This document shows, in pieces, positions 38,401 to 50,321 of a stretch of 64,000 nucleotides of DNA (its first letter is position 1; every line of letters starts with the position of its first letter). The notes beneath the pieces were generated by a model that saw only the letters and a list, made by a program, of their open reading frames with translations, searched no databases and had not been told where the DNA came from. The stretch is from positions 131,365-195,364 of the forward strand of contig FLMG01000154.1 in NCBI GenBank assembly GCA_900088475.1, written 5' to 3'. Both the position numbers and the translations under genes were made by a program. The DNA comes from Hyphochytrium catenoides (Eukaryota > Sar > Hyphochytriomycetes > Hyphochytriales > Hyphochytriaceae).

Positions 38401-40453
38401 ATGAACGACTTAAGCAGCGAGTCAAGCGAAGAAGAGACAACACCAAAGCCACAGAGTCAGCAGCAGAAACAAGGGAAGGGTAAGAAGTCCCTTGCACGTC
38501 CGGCCCCAAAGGATGAAACCGAAGAGCTAGACAAACTGGATGAGAAGCGCAAACTAAAGAAGCTAAAGAAATTAGAACGGCGGGAGAAGAAGGAAAAGGA
38601 TGCAGAGCAAGGGGACATAGCACGGCCCAAGCCAGCCAGAAACGAGAAGAAAGGTGCTGGGACGCCTTCCAAGAGCGGGGTAAAGAGAGGAAGGGAATAT
38701 ACGGTGTCGATCGCCGTCCCGGGGTCGGTTGTGGCTAACGCCCAGACGCGGGAGCTGAAAACCTATCTCGCTGGTGAGCTGTCCGGCTTGTTTTGCGCCA
38801 TGAGTCAGCTTTACGGAGTCACTCTTTAGCCTTCTTCCCCCTGCTCTGACTCACGATTCTTCTGGTTCTTTCCCTGTCTTCGTTCATCTGCATGGTCTCT
38901 CACGTTCGGACATGCGTGCTGAACCTCATTTCCAGGCCAAATAGCCCGTGCCGCTGCGGTTTTCTGTGTGGACGAGGTGGTGGTGTACGACGATTGCCTC
39001 GGTCAGAAGAACAGCAAGGCTGATGGCAAATCTGACCCGAACGTCTTCTTAGCGCGAATTCTCCAGTACTTGGAAACCCCTCAATATCTTCGGAAGGCTC
39101 TGTTTCCTGTGCATCCGGACCTGAAATATGCAGGACTGTTGAACCCTGTAGATACGCCTCATCACATGCGCATCGATGAGTGGAGCGAGTACCGAGAGGG
39201 CGTGGTGCTGGACAAACCGCCACATAAAAGCACCAACACAAGCTACGTCACTGTTGGGCTTAGAAGGGTCAGTCTTAGTCGCTGATCGATCCCCAGTTTC
39301 CTTCGTTCGCTTCCTCTGCCCAGTATCCGTTGTCTTTGTCTCCAACGGGCTTTAGGGGTTACTCTTCCTCCTCACTCCTTGTCCCTGATCTCCTTGCTTT
39401 TGCCGGCTGACGGTATCTCTAGGACGTAGTGATAGACAAGCTCCTCCAGCCAGGCACAAGGCTCACAGTGAAGTTAAGGAAAGATCAAAGAGATGGAGCA
39501 TGTAAGAACTTAATCCTACATTGTGGGCGCTGCTCATGAGGGCGACGAAAGTGAGGAGGAAGGGGAGCTCTTATAGTGGAGAAGGGCTACGAGCAGGGCT
39601 GCACGTTAATATACGAAGAGACCATAACGAGATACCGGCAACTAGGTACTGGAAGATTTAGAAGTCTGAGGGATAATTGTTTACCGAAAGACTAGGGTAC
39701 TCAAGCATTGGACGAAGAATTCTCATCAGTCTGCCGCATAATAGTTCTGCAAGGCACCGCGGTAAGCCCTGAAGAGCCAAGACGAACGTCAGGGACCTAC
39801 TGGGGCTACACTACCCGCCTTGCAGACTCACTTAAGAAGGTTTGGGAGGAGTGCCCCTACAAGGTAAACGTAACTGANNNGAGACCCTTATCAAGCACGA
39901 AGAGGGAGAGATGTTCACTTGAAGTCTACAATGAGGGAGGGACCTCGCAACCTCAGGGTGAAAGTGACAAAGAAGGACCTCAGGGCGAGCGTGACTTTTG
40001 GAGAGTCCAGAAAGAGGACTTTCTGCCGTAGAGCATGCCGACTGCGTAGTAGAGACAGGCCACGAAGCTAGGGCCACACGGAAGGAGTTGGGCGCTGACT
40101 TCATGGTTGTTAGGCATTTATTAATAGTATTTGGAGGTCCCGCGGGCATTGAGGAGTGTGTTGCGGCAGACGAAAGCATAACTCTGCCAGCCGAGAAGAG
40201 CCATGAGCTCTTCGACATGTGGGTGAACACCTGCCCACACCAAGGAAGTAGGACTATCAGATCAGAGGTGAGTCAGAGAAGAGCTGAGGACAGTGCTCCT
40301 TCCCAAACTGACGTTTTCCTCCTCCCTCTTCTTTTTGTCGGTCGCTCGCTTTGGAACTTTCAAATCTTGTGCCCCTCCTGGGTTGTTAAACCTTAGGAGG
40401 CTATATTGATCTCTATGGCCGCGATGAGGCCCCACATACTGAGAAATGGCTAA
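38401..40453 (+). CDS. SPOUT1: SPOUT-fold RNA methyltransferase (SPOUT1/CENP-32, C9orf114 type)
   Basis: The acidic/basic N-terminal tail (MNDLSSESSEEETTPKPQSQ, then Lys-rich KLKKLKKLERREKKEKD) precedes the domain start GREYTVSIAVPGSVVANAQT. Exons: 38401-38773, 38936-39267, 39423-39501, 39754-39863, one ending at 40267, and 40397-40453. Key blocks are VFCVDEVVVYDD, PQYLRKALFPVHPDLKYAGL, LNPVDTPHHMR, VSPEEPRRTSGTYWGYTTRL, HLLIVFGGPAGIEECVAADE and the knot segment MWVNTCPHQGSRTIRSE|EAI. These match SPOUT1, an S-adenosylmethionine-dependent enzyme linked to RNA modification and to spindle and centrosome function in animals. Between 39864 and about 40035 the frame is disturbed and contains NNN; the expected YDxTxGTSERG segment is only seen across a frame change. 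Confidence 0.87.
39888..39890. other. Three-base N gap
   Basis: NNN marks a short unresolved site in an apparent intron of the SPOUT1-like gene, just before the segment whose frame is disturbed. Confidence 0.95.
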
Positions 40454-40649
40454 ATACATATGGTGGCATTGTGCTCAAGGGAGCCTCATTCCTTCGTTAG
40501 CGCCCCAATAGTTTGCGAATCTTCGCCAGAGCTTCTTTATGCTGTATGCAAGAAGGGTGAGTACTCCATCAGCGCATGCTGAGGATAAACGCTACTACAA
40601 TGGCAATACGTCTCAGAAGTCTACTTATCAGTGAAAGAAGCTCGAGAAC

Positions 40650-42215
40650 TCAGCTGGAGCAAAGAGGAGAAGTGAAGGTAGAACCAAAGTGCCAGCGGAT
40701 TGATAAGTAGACAAAGTCCGGCACCTGCTCCACGGGAACTCTTGCTGGAGCTTCCTTGTAGTCAATCAGCAGCTTCACCAGCTTCTGCCATCCTAGTCTT
40801 CCGCGCGCTATATGGACAGAAGCAAGTGTTAGACATAGATAAGCACTTGATCCAAAGAAGAAGGATAGAAAGGGATACCTGCTTCTACCTCCGTCTCGAC
40901 CGGGCTTACGATTGGGCAATACCATCGATGCTCTTCTATGGGATCAAAGGGCCCTAATTTACCAATCCTACTCCTCTTCCGAGCCGGAGAGCTTGGGCTC
41001 CCATCTGCTTCTCTCCTTTTTTCCCTGGCGCTTTCATCTTCTTTCTCACTTTCCTCGGCAGTATAGTTCCATAGTCCCACCTCTCGCCCGCAGGCCTCAC
41101 AGAAAATAGTGACCAGCGGCCGACGACGCTTTTGCGGCGATAAGGAAAGTCTAGTTGAAGCTCCGGAGTCAGTGCCAACGTTATCCCAGCCTAGGACAGC
41201 GTAGAAAAGGGCACGCTCAGCTGCTCCGTTGGCACTGAAATCCTCTTCTATATTTGAACAGCATGGTCATAATCAGTCCACTGCTCTCAGATTGCATCTT
41301 GGACGACAGCGCTTACTCTGACCGCAAGCTTGAATCACGGTTCTTGGCGAGCTTGGCAAGAAGGCTTTCTCAAAGAGATCTTTCGCAGCTTGTGAGGGAG
41401 GTGGAAGAGCTTCCACGTTCATAAGCCGCTCCATCCTGGAACGGATAAGCTGCAACGCCTCTGCTCTGCTATAGTCTGGTAGCTGAAAACAGAAGAACGA
41501 TTCAGTTGACGGTATAATATTCTAGAAGCGAGACCTTACCTTTGCGAAGGAAGAGGGAGACGGATTGAAGCGCCACGGACACAACTGCTTGTGAGCAGTT
41601 GCCAGTCCTTTCCGCAGCTCCGTAGCCACTGCTAAGATGCCCTGCCAACAATTACCCGGTGACCAAGGCTGACACTTCCCCTCTCTACTTCTTGACTTTT
41701 GTCATACCTCCGGGCTTAGCGAGTCATCCACCTTAAACGTTACCGAACTCTTACAGCTGCCAATGGAAAGTCAGCTAACCAATTGACTAAGCATAAGTTC
41801 ACGGGCGTACCTCGCACACGAGAGCTCATCTGTCCCTGTGTTCGTCCAGCCAAACCTCGCACATTGTAAAGGTCCAATCATCGGCGGTTTTGCGAACCAA
41901 GAGAAGGGCTTGAAAGACCTAGGAGAAAGGATATTTCAGCTTCACAGACTATGAAGGTGAGTCACGGTTCTGAAAGCACCTTAGTCTTTGATAGAAATCA
42001 GCGCGATTCCAAGGCCTACAGGCATGCTTATCTTGCTGACTTTCGTCTGTGTCTACAGGCAAGGTTAGTTTGTCGTCAGCTGACAGCTCACCCACGATGA
42101 CTCTGAATAGCACCTTGTCGCGCATCGCGTCTACGGCTCGTGTGCTGTCGAAGCTCGTCAATGTATGGAAGATTAGTACGCGTATTGGATGGCTTCGATG
42201 GACTTGTTGCTTCAT
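40650..42215 (-). CDS. ZC3HC1: ZC3HC1/NIPA-like zinc-finger protein
   Basis: Minus-strand exons read [20 protein letters not shown], then [20 protein letters not shown] and [20 protein letters not shown], then [17 protein letters not shown]. This is the C-x-PW ... GW ... C-x2-C ... H-x3-CPW pattern of the C3HC zinc finger. A second zinc module follows: [14 protein letters not shown], then [20 protein letters not shown]. It ends with [16 protein letters not shown]. The two-module layout is that of NIPA/ZC3HC1, which sits at the nuclear basket of the pore and in animals has also been described as an F-box partner. The exact start is not fixed (42215, or a Met nearer the domain), so an upstream exon is possible. 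It is divergent from RFC1, about 740 bases away. Confidence 0.85.
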
Positions 42216-42955
42216 TCCACTGCTTTAGAGCCCTATCCAGCCTGGCTTTATCAACCATTCTTGCCTCCAGAGCCGTCTAGTTCTGGAGACCTTGTCTCGC
42301 CGCTCTTAACCCTAGGCTGGCTAGACTTCTTCAAGATCTTTCTAAGGGTTCACTCAGCAGCAGGGGTCGAACTGGCAGCTCTTGGACAGGCCAGACATGC
42401 AGACGAGCTTTGAGCTCTCTTATCTCATGAAGAAGAGGAGATTATTGCTGTTGATAGATCTTGATGAACTGGAGAAGTTCTAAGAGCCCGAATACAATAT
42501 CCAAAATTAGCGCCATCAGATGCAACATGATGTTGGGCAGCGAAAACTATTGGCATGGCAATTATTCCTTGAAATTTTTAAGTTATTTCAATATTCTTAG
42601 GAACTTTCGTTTTCGTTTCCAGAGCAATTTTACTTTTCAAACCCGCTGATGCCGCGAAAATCTTCAGCCAAAGTCTAGTTCTCTTCCCTCCTCCGCCGCC
42701 TTTGGAGCCAGAAGCTTCTCTCATTGATGTCTGCAGAATGATGGCTCAGAATGCCAAGAACCAAAGATTCTTTCTGAAGCCCGCGCGATGGCATCGTCTC
42801 TTTGCCCAATGAAAGCGGCTCCTTAATAGACAGACAATCAGCTGATGGTTAGCTCTCTCTATTGGAGAGAGAGCTCGACCCCTTGCAAAGCCGACAGGCG
42901 GTCAAATATCAATTCAGCCACCCATAGGCCGAGATCTAGACCTTGAAGGGCACCA
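42216..42955. other. Divergent spacer between the ZC3HC1-like gene and RFC1
   Basis: A plus-strand frame at 42189-42413 is open but lies on the opposite strand of the zinc-finger gene's 5' part and has no support. 42430-42660 is AT-rich. No element is recognised. It probably holds promoters of both genes. Confidence 0.5.
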
Positions 42956-45900
42956 ATGGACATCCGCAGCTTTTTCAAAAAGCCCTCAGGCTCTGCTGCC
43001 CCCAAGGTAGTAGAGACCAAGTCGGTAAGAGTTGTAACCAGTTCTCAAACTGCTTCTGGCGTTAATGGACCTTTTCGAACCAGCCGAAGAAGCCAGCGGC
43101 ACCCACACCTTCCAAGCAGAGCAAGAGGGCCGCTGCAGCCTCTCCTGCGAGAAGTAAAGCTTCTAAGGCAACGGCAGCTCACAAAGCAGCTGAGAACGGC
43201 AAGCCGAGTGCGTCAACCTCTAAGAGGAGAGCCAGCAAGATGCCGATTGAGATTGAAGATTCAGACTCTGATTACATGGAGGAGGAGGAGGAGGAGCTTC
43301 CAGTTCGACAGTCCTCCTTCAAGAGGCTTAGAAAGCAACAGATCCCAAACGAGAACGTCAGAGCAGGAAGCGCCCGGAACTCCAGAGGCAAACCTCTTGA
43401 AGAGCCACAGGAGGTATGACCGCTGTCTCTTCAACATTACCCTTAGAAATCGTTTGAGAGACCTCCTCCTCTCACAAGGCCCGACCCGTAAGTCCCAAAA
43501 AGTCGGCTACTCCTCAAAAAAGGGCTGCGCCTGCGTCAGCTCTTCATAAGAAGCCTCCAGTCAAAGTTGCACGTTCAGAGCCTTCGTCAGCGTTAGAGGG
43601 CCCACTCAGCGGTAAAACGTTCGTCGTAACGGGGGTGCTGGACTCTATGTCACGAGAGGAGGCTGAAGACCTCATCAAGCAGCATGGAGGGTAGGGATCA
43701 CGGTGCTTGCTTAATCTAACGACCTAGCGATTACTCATGGAGCTTGTGAACCTTTGACACCTTGACTGCGTGCAGCAAGATGACTTCAGCAGTCAGTGGA
43801 AAGACGACCTACCTGGTAACAGGCAGTGTTCTGGAAGACGGCAGAGAAGTGACGGCTGGTTCCAAGTATCGCAAAGCGACGGAGAAGGGCACGAAGATTA
43901 TTAATGAGCAAGACTTCCTCGCACTTGTCAAAGCCTCGGACGACAAAAAGGCGGCAGCGTCCCCACCGCCAGCTCCAGTTCCGTCACGCAACGCTTCAAC
44001 CAAACCTCTCCGTTCGTCTAAAGGGTCTGCGAGTTCTTCAAGGTACAGTCTCACGCTTTGCACCAAGCGACTGGTCAGTGACTGGTCAGCATCTGAACTC
44101 TCCGTTTGTAGTGCCGGAGCTACTGACGATACAGAGCTTTGGGCCGACAAGTACAGGCCCATCAAGATGGACGACTTGGTCGGAAACCAGGACAATGTGA
44201 AAAAGCTCTACACCTGGCTGCAGAACTGGGAGAAGTACCACGTTCATGGTATCTTGTTATTCTTGGCTTCCCGGGCATTTTCTCCTTAGCTATTTCTACT
44301 CTCTCTCGGAAAAGATATTCGCTCCCCGCTGGCCTTGCTCTCCTATCTGTCACATTTCCGGGTATAGCATATCTGTCACATTTCCGGGTATAGCATATCA
44401 ATGAAGAGACTGTGGTGGCCGGCACTCATAATATGTCAACTAGGTGTAAAGCCCACTTGGAACAAAGAGAATCCTGGCGCAAAGGCAGTGCTCATCTCTG
44501 GACCTCCTGGAATAGGAAAAACGACGGCAGCGACACTGGCAGCTAAATCACTGGGATTTGCTGTGCAGGAGCTGAACGCTAGCGACACAAGAAGCAAGAA
44601 CTCCCTCCACTCGCACATGCTAGGCGCTTCTACGACCCAGGAGTTTCGCTTCGAGGCCCCGTCGAGGAGTGACAAGGGTAGAGTCATTATCATGGACGAG
44701 GTCGACGGCATGTCCGCAGGAGACAGAGGAGGCATGGCTGAATTGATCCAAATTATCAAGAAATCCAAAGTTCCCATCATTTGCATATGTAACGACCGGC
44801 AGAGTCAGAAAGTGCGATCATTGGCGAACCATTGCTATGACCTCCGCTTCCGAAGGCCTACCAAACAGGCGGTGGCCAAAAGAATGCTGGACATAGCTTC
44901 GATGGAAGGCGTGTCTATTGAACCGAATGCTATTGAGCTGCTTATAGAAAGTGTTGGCAATGATATCCGACAGGTGACTATAGGTTATCTGCCTTTGGCG
45001 GCGATTCTGTAGGTCTGTCAGGCACTAAGACTTTTCTTCCTTTGTCTTTCCTTAACCAGGTGCTCAACACAATGCAGATGTGGAAGCGGAGGTCGAGGAA
45101 TATGTCCTACAGAGATGCGAAGAACGCTTTGTCCACGTTCAATAAGGATTCGGTAAGGAGGATACATTAGATCAGACACGTTACGTTTTGGCATCGGCGA
45201 CTAATGAGGCCATTCTCCCATCGCTGCCAGATCCTTCGTCTTTCACCGTTCGATGCATGCATGAGAATCTTCAATGAGAGCCGGACGAGCACTTTTGGCG
45301 CTAGGAATGAGGCCTACTTCATTGACTATTCACTCATTCCCCTGATGATACAGGTGATAGTTTGGAGGCATAAATTCTCCTGACTTTTCGAATTTCTTAA
45401 TCTATTCACATTCCACGCGGACAGCAAAACTATGTAGAAGCAGTGCGGAAAGGAGGACCCCAGAACAAGTCAGATCCAATGGAAGAATCTATGCGTCTGG
45501 CGGCGACGGCTGAAGGTCTCTCGGATAGCGACATGGCGGAGGTGTATATACGTCAGGACCAGGTCCGTTCTCCTGCCTCTTACCTCCGCCAGCAGGGACG
45601 GATGAGCTAATCAGCATGATGGGCACAGAACTGGTCGCTTCTCTCGACGCAGGCCGCGCTAAATGTCAGAGCAGCCTACATCGCTGAGGGCAGAGTGGGT
45701 TTCCCACAATTTCCAGAGTACGTAAAGTTTTCAGGAATGTTTAGAAGGAGGTAAAGAGAGGAGCTGATACCGTCATCCTACCATCAGATGGATGGGGAAG
45801 AACTCTACCAAGACCAAGATGAAGAGACTCCTGGGAGAGCTGTCCACGCACATGTCACAGAAGATCACTGGATCAAGGACCGGTGAGCGCTATTAGCTGC

Positions 45901-46666
45901 ATTCCCGGAGCTTACCAGCCCTGCCGTGCAGCTATCATAATGACAATCTTCTCTCTCTTCTCTTCGTAGACGTGCGCCTCGATTACCTCCCTGTACTAAG
46001 GTCAGCCTTGCTCCGGCCCATTATTGAGCGCCAGGCGGTATGTTGAGACCATCTCCTTCACTGAGCGCCTCCTCACGTCATGGCAATCTCCGCATGCTTG
46101 TACTCTGAACAGGATGGTGTGGACGAGACGGTGGCCCTACTAGACGACTACGGGCTTAGTCGTGAAGACTTCACGGAAACACTGGCGTCAGAGTTTGTCT
46201 TCTCAGACGGAAAGAAGTACGCAGACATCGCTGACTCGAAGACAAAAGCAGCGTTGACGAGAAAGTAAGGCTTCAACCTATATATTCCATTCAATCCTCG
46301 CAGCCCCTTACATTTTGTTTCTTTGTCATTCTCCTACCTCTGTGAAGGTACAACCAGACTAGCCATATGTCTCAAGCGCTGGTTGACAGCCAACAAGCAG
46401 TAAAAAAGAAGAGAAAGGCCGTGGAAGAGCTCTCTGAGGAAGTGGACGGCGGTCCTGACGAAGTGCTTGGTGAAGAAGACGACGAGGAGGAAGACGACGA
46501 CGACGTTAGTGCATTCGTCGCTAAAGGCTCGAAACAAAAGTCCTCCTCGAGCTCAACTGGCTCCAAGCGGAGTGGGAAAGCAGCTGCCAATGGTAGGGTG
46601 GGGGGCAAAGGAGGGGCTGCGTCTTCCTCCTCAAAGGGCACAAAGGGCACTCGAAGCCGAAGATAG
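42956..46666 (+). CDS. RFC1: Replication factor C large subunit (RFC1)
   Basis: Fourteen exons join in phase: 42956-43024, 43084-43413, 43479-43690, 43776-44042, 44112-44248, 44444-44973, 45060-45152, 45231-45353, 45425-45562, 45629-45717, 45788-45882, 45970-46037, 46113-46264, 46348-46666. The protein starts MDIRSFFKKPSG, a PCNA-binding-like N-terminus. A BRCT domain follows (LSGKTFVVTGVLDSMSREEA, HGGKMTSAVSGKTTYLVTG). The AAA+ part has LWADKYRP, Walker A LISGPPGIGKTTAATLAAKS, VQELNASDTRSKNSL, Walker B VIIMDEVDGMSAGDRGGMAE and VPIICICNDRQSQKVRSLAN. The RFC1 C-terminal domain (SPFDACMRIFNE, VYIRQDQNWS) and a Lys/acidic tail end it. It loads the PCNA clamp at primer ends in the nucleus. Confidence 0.96.
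44345..44396. repeat. Exact 26-base tandem duplication in an RFC1 intron
   Basis: The unit atctgtcacatttccgggta plus tagcat is present twice back to back without mismatch, followed by the first bases of a third copy (atc). It lies in the fifth RFC1 intron (44249-44443). Confidence 0.97.
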
Positions 46667-47500
46667 TTCTACATTCGTGGTCATGCTCCTTATAAATTTC
46701 TTTGAGGCATAGCAGCGTTCCTATAACATTCACACCTCTGGTGGCTGGATAAGTGAAGCAATCTCTCTCTACTCTACCCTAAACCCAGGAAGGCCGCGCC
46801 CTCCACGACGTAGCACCCGGTAGCAGAGATCAAGCACCGGAGAAGCCGACTCAACTGAAGCCGATGGCCCGAGCACGGCCTCTCTCTGCTACGTCGAAGC
46901 CCGATCTGCAATGGAGTTTGAGATCTCTTTTCAGATCGCAACGGACATCTGATGTTATCATTCCAGAGCTAACCCAGGAGCACCTTTCCAAAAACACCGT
47001 AGTTCGGTACTAAAGTCTGTAGACTTCCTGTTATCATGACGGCCTTCCACTCCCCTCCTCCAGTGAACACGTACAACGAACATCGCCCATCATGGTCCAC
47101 TTCTGGGGGAGTACTGTAAGATCCGCAACACACAGAAAGCTGGTGCGCTCTTCGTCAATCAGAACATCACCGGTCCGCACAGCGTCAATGCGCTGTGGCC
47201 GCGATAGAGATCGGGAAGCGGAAGTAGAGCAGCAGGGATAAGAGAGATGCTAAGCCGCTGACAGGCAAGTCGGGACAAAGAGGCAACCACCCAGAGCAAC
47301 ATGAGATCTGAAGGAGCTTCAGCAGCATCCTGGTAGCTGGTAGACCAAGCTACGGAGTGGGACATTCTATCTAAGAGCCATCCCAAACCTTGGCAGAGGG
47401 TGACTGTATCAAACCTTGGCAGAGGGTGACTGTATCTGAACGAGGTTGATTAGGAACGTTGGCCAGAGTACGATTGGCGAGGATACTAGACTAAGGGGCC
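46667..47500. other. Spacer downstream of RFC1 with a 26-base tandem duplication
   Basis: No gene is seen. The unit aaaccttggcagagggtgac plus tgtatc is repeated exactly at 47385-47410 and 47411-47436, just 65 bases before the next start codon. Short frames on both strands have no support. Confidence 0.7.
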
Positions 47501-49938
47501 ATGGCAAGCGCCTTGGCGCTGGCAGACGACCCTAACTATAACTCTGAAGAGGATGAAGATTACCAGCCAGGTGTAGCTTCTCTGCCGACAGTTGGTGCTT
47601 CTGTCTCGAGTCTCAACTTCCATGCTTTCCTCTACATTGAATATTCATACCCACGTCCTCCTTCGTGTTGTTACGTTACGTTATAAGATGGTTAACCCGT
47701 AAGCTGATCCTGCTCCTCTGCAAACCTACAATTTGTTACGACATGGCAGAGGTGGCAAAAAGTGCAAAAGCCGTAGAAGTTACCGCGGACCAGAGAGAAG
47801 CGTTTTCTCTTCGATCCGGACTACGAGCGGACGGGAGTACGTTTGCCTCTATATATACTGGGATGGCGGTCCTAGCGGTTCTATTTACAATGTCTTTCCG
47901 CCTTACTCTCTATGCCGCCATACTATCATATTGGTTCCATTCCGGTGTTGCGGTCGCATCAAGTTGTCTGCTCTGTCCCAACTCCCTGTCCTTGCACTCG
48001 CTCCGATGTTGCTGCACTGGTCACAACAAAGATAATCTGACCTTTTGGTGCTTCGTACCTTAGAGCGACCACTGTCGCCATCGCCGTCTAGCCCAAGGAG
48101 ACAAAAAGAAGATGTTAGGGAGACAGAAGGGAAGAAGGCTAAAGTGGATTCGGTGTGGGAGGATATGAAGGCGTCCGGCGCAGTTTCTAATTCGTCCACG
48201 TCAAAGGCGGCAGCGGTATAGCTCGCTGCTTCTCAGTAACTCTTGTCAAACATCTCGGAGATCCTTGTATCCCTTGCCTTCATTTAGGCCTCTTGCAAAC
48301 CTATTTCAACTTGTTCTCGTTTGCATTGATGCGCTTGGCTGGCTGGTTTTCCTGCTCCTGCCCTCATCTGAGGCTGTTGCGCTGGACTTCTTCTGCTGTT
48401 TCCTGCGTCTCATCCTTTATCCCGATCTGTCACTATCGGGGGCCTGCATTAACGAATAGTCCTTCGCTGTCTGTCTCCCTCACGCTTCTGATGATCTCTC
48501 TCTGCTGCCTGCCCACTTAACTCTCACGCGTCTCCCAGCTCCTCTTAGGACGAAGCAAGCCAAAGGGAAAGAAGAAGAAAGGGGGGTTATTGGAGTTCAA
48601 GCCCCCTTCTCTCTCTGTTGATCGCTCAGTTGTACGCTCCGTCAACGTTAAGAACCAAGAGACCGCACAGGTTGTCAAGTTTGCAGGGCAAAACATTATG
48701 TAAGAGGAGCCGAGTCTCAGTCTACCACCGCAATCCTGTCAATGCAAAGAGCTCTGTGTGGGAGGGCCTTTGTATCCATTGCCTTTTGCTCTTAAGGACT
48801 CATTGTCCCTTTTAGAGCCTGCTTATCTTAGTCGCGGCTTTCATTCAAACGAAGAGTTGGCGTCCGTGTCCTAACGCCGTGTGACCTTCCATCGACTGCT
48901 TTGCTCAACTCCTCTGTCATTTGCTTAAATACCGATGCTGTCTCATACCTCTGGCTTGTGTTCGGCGTAGAGTAACGAAGACATCAACGAACACCCCAAA
49001 CCCAGCTAATGAGTCCGACAAGGCCGATGCTAAGAAGATTCAGCTTCCTCCTGAGGATTTGAGGGCCAGGATCAGGGCAGCGGCCAAGAAGGCCGTTCAG
49101 GCAGCTAGCCCTGTGGTGCGCGTCTGTCTTTCGGTGTCTGACAGCCTCTCCGCTGCTATTTATTCTGTTGGCACTTCCTTCTCTCGCTCACTCGCCCTCT
49201 CTCTTTCGCTCTCTCTCTCTCTCTCCCTCTCTCTCCCCTTCCTCCTAGAGTCTTTTAACCTGTGTTTCCGCTTTGCTTTTCTATTCCCAGCCAGTGCGGC
49301 TGCACGATGCATTCTAAACTCCATTCTTGATAGGGTCCCACCACTGACGGGGAGCAGACGAAGGCTGCACCAGAACGGGAGGCTCCTCCTCCGACCTCTA
49401 TCTCTGCATTGGACCAGATGGTAGAGGTAGCCCAAGGAAAGGTGAAGAAGATTACCACCATCGAGAAGAGCAATTATGACTGGGACAAGTTCAAAAAAGA
49501 GGAGAAGATAGAAGATGAGCTGGAGCAGTACACCAAAGATGGGTAAGAGGATCAAAGAGACAAGGAAGCGTCTGAAAAGAGAAGAGGTCTCTCTTTGATG
49601 CGCCAGACTGCGCCAACTAACTATGTGTCTCTCTCCCCGTCGACACACATTCTGTCTCTTCCATTACTCGCTTCTGTCTCTGTCTCTCTCCATGCGCTTC
49701 AGTCCCTCTTTTTGTCAACTCTCTTGTCGGTACACCTACTCCCTTCCACCACTGTCCAACGGAATTCTGTCCCACCTTTGAAGGGAACTAATCACCTATT
49801 CTCTATCCAATTTTCCTGTCCTGATCTAGATATATTGAGAAACAGCAGTTTTTGCAACGAGTGGACTCCAGGCAGTTCGAAGTGGAGAGAGCAGAGCGAG
49901 AGAAGCAGAGGAAGGCTGCGCCCCGACCGCCAGTCTAA
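47501..49938 (+). CDS. CFDP1: CFDP1/Swc5-like BCNT chromatin protein
   Basis: The protein starts MASALALADDPNYNSEEDED then YQPG, the acidic EDxDYxP signature of the family N-terminus. Exons found: 47501-47570, one near 47755-47840, 48064-48215, 48549-48700, 48971-49115, 49334-49542, 49830-49938. The C-terminus is the BCNT-C domain: VKKITTIEKSNYDWDKFKKE, EEKIEDELEQYTKDGYIEK, QQFLQRVDSRQFEVERAERE. Swc5/YETI/CFDP1 is part of SWR1/SRCAP remodellers, which place histone H2A.Z. The BCNT-C call is clear; the middle exons (47750-48700) are Lys/Ser-rich and less certain. It is tail to tail with the CECR2-like gene, another remodeller-type protein, 383 bases away. Confidence 0.9.
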
Positions 49939-50321
49939 GCATTGCCCTCCTCCTGTCTCGTTCACTCCCTGGTCGCTAATGTTAATATGCCCAATGCCTA
50001 CAGCTGCTGCCAAAGCAAGCGCAGTCTTACTTGGTTCTATTGTCTCTGGTCAGGATGCCTCTTTATATAACATTAGGGACCTTTAGTTAGGATGCCTCGG
50101 GGCGGTGATATGTACATAAATAGAAGTCGTACAATAAGTACCTTGATATCGCGCTCTGTCATCCCCTACGGCTCTTCCTGCCGCTTGTACTATTTTCTCT
50201 CATTCAGGATCTTCCTAAATTCCTGTCGTTATAGTATCGTTCACTTCCTTGCCACTTTCTCTCCTCCCTAAGATAGCGCTCGGCCTTCAGCCCACTGTCT
50301 TAGGGCGGAGGTGGGCAAGAG

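Noticed and set aside
43447-43492. Reading KSFERPPPLTRPDP as an RFC1 exon ending at the strong GTAAGT
   Set aside because: The phase then fails at the next acceptor with an early stop; using the CACAAG acceptor at 43479 keeps the frame through to the BRCT domain.
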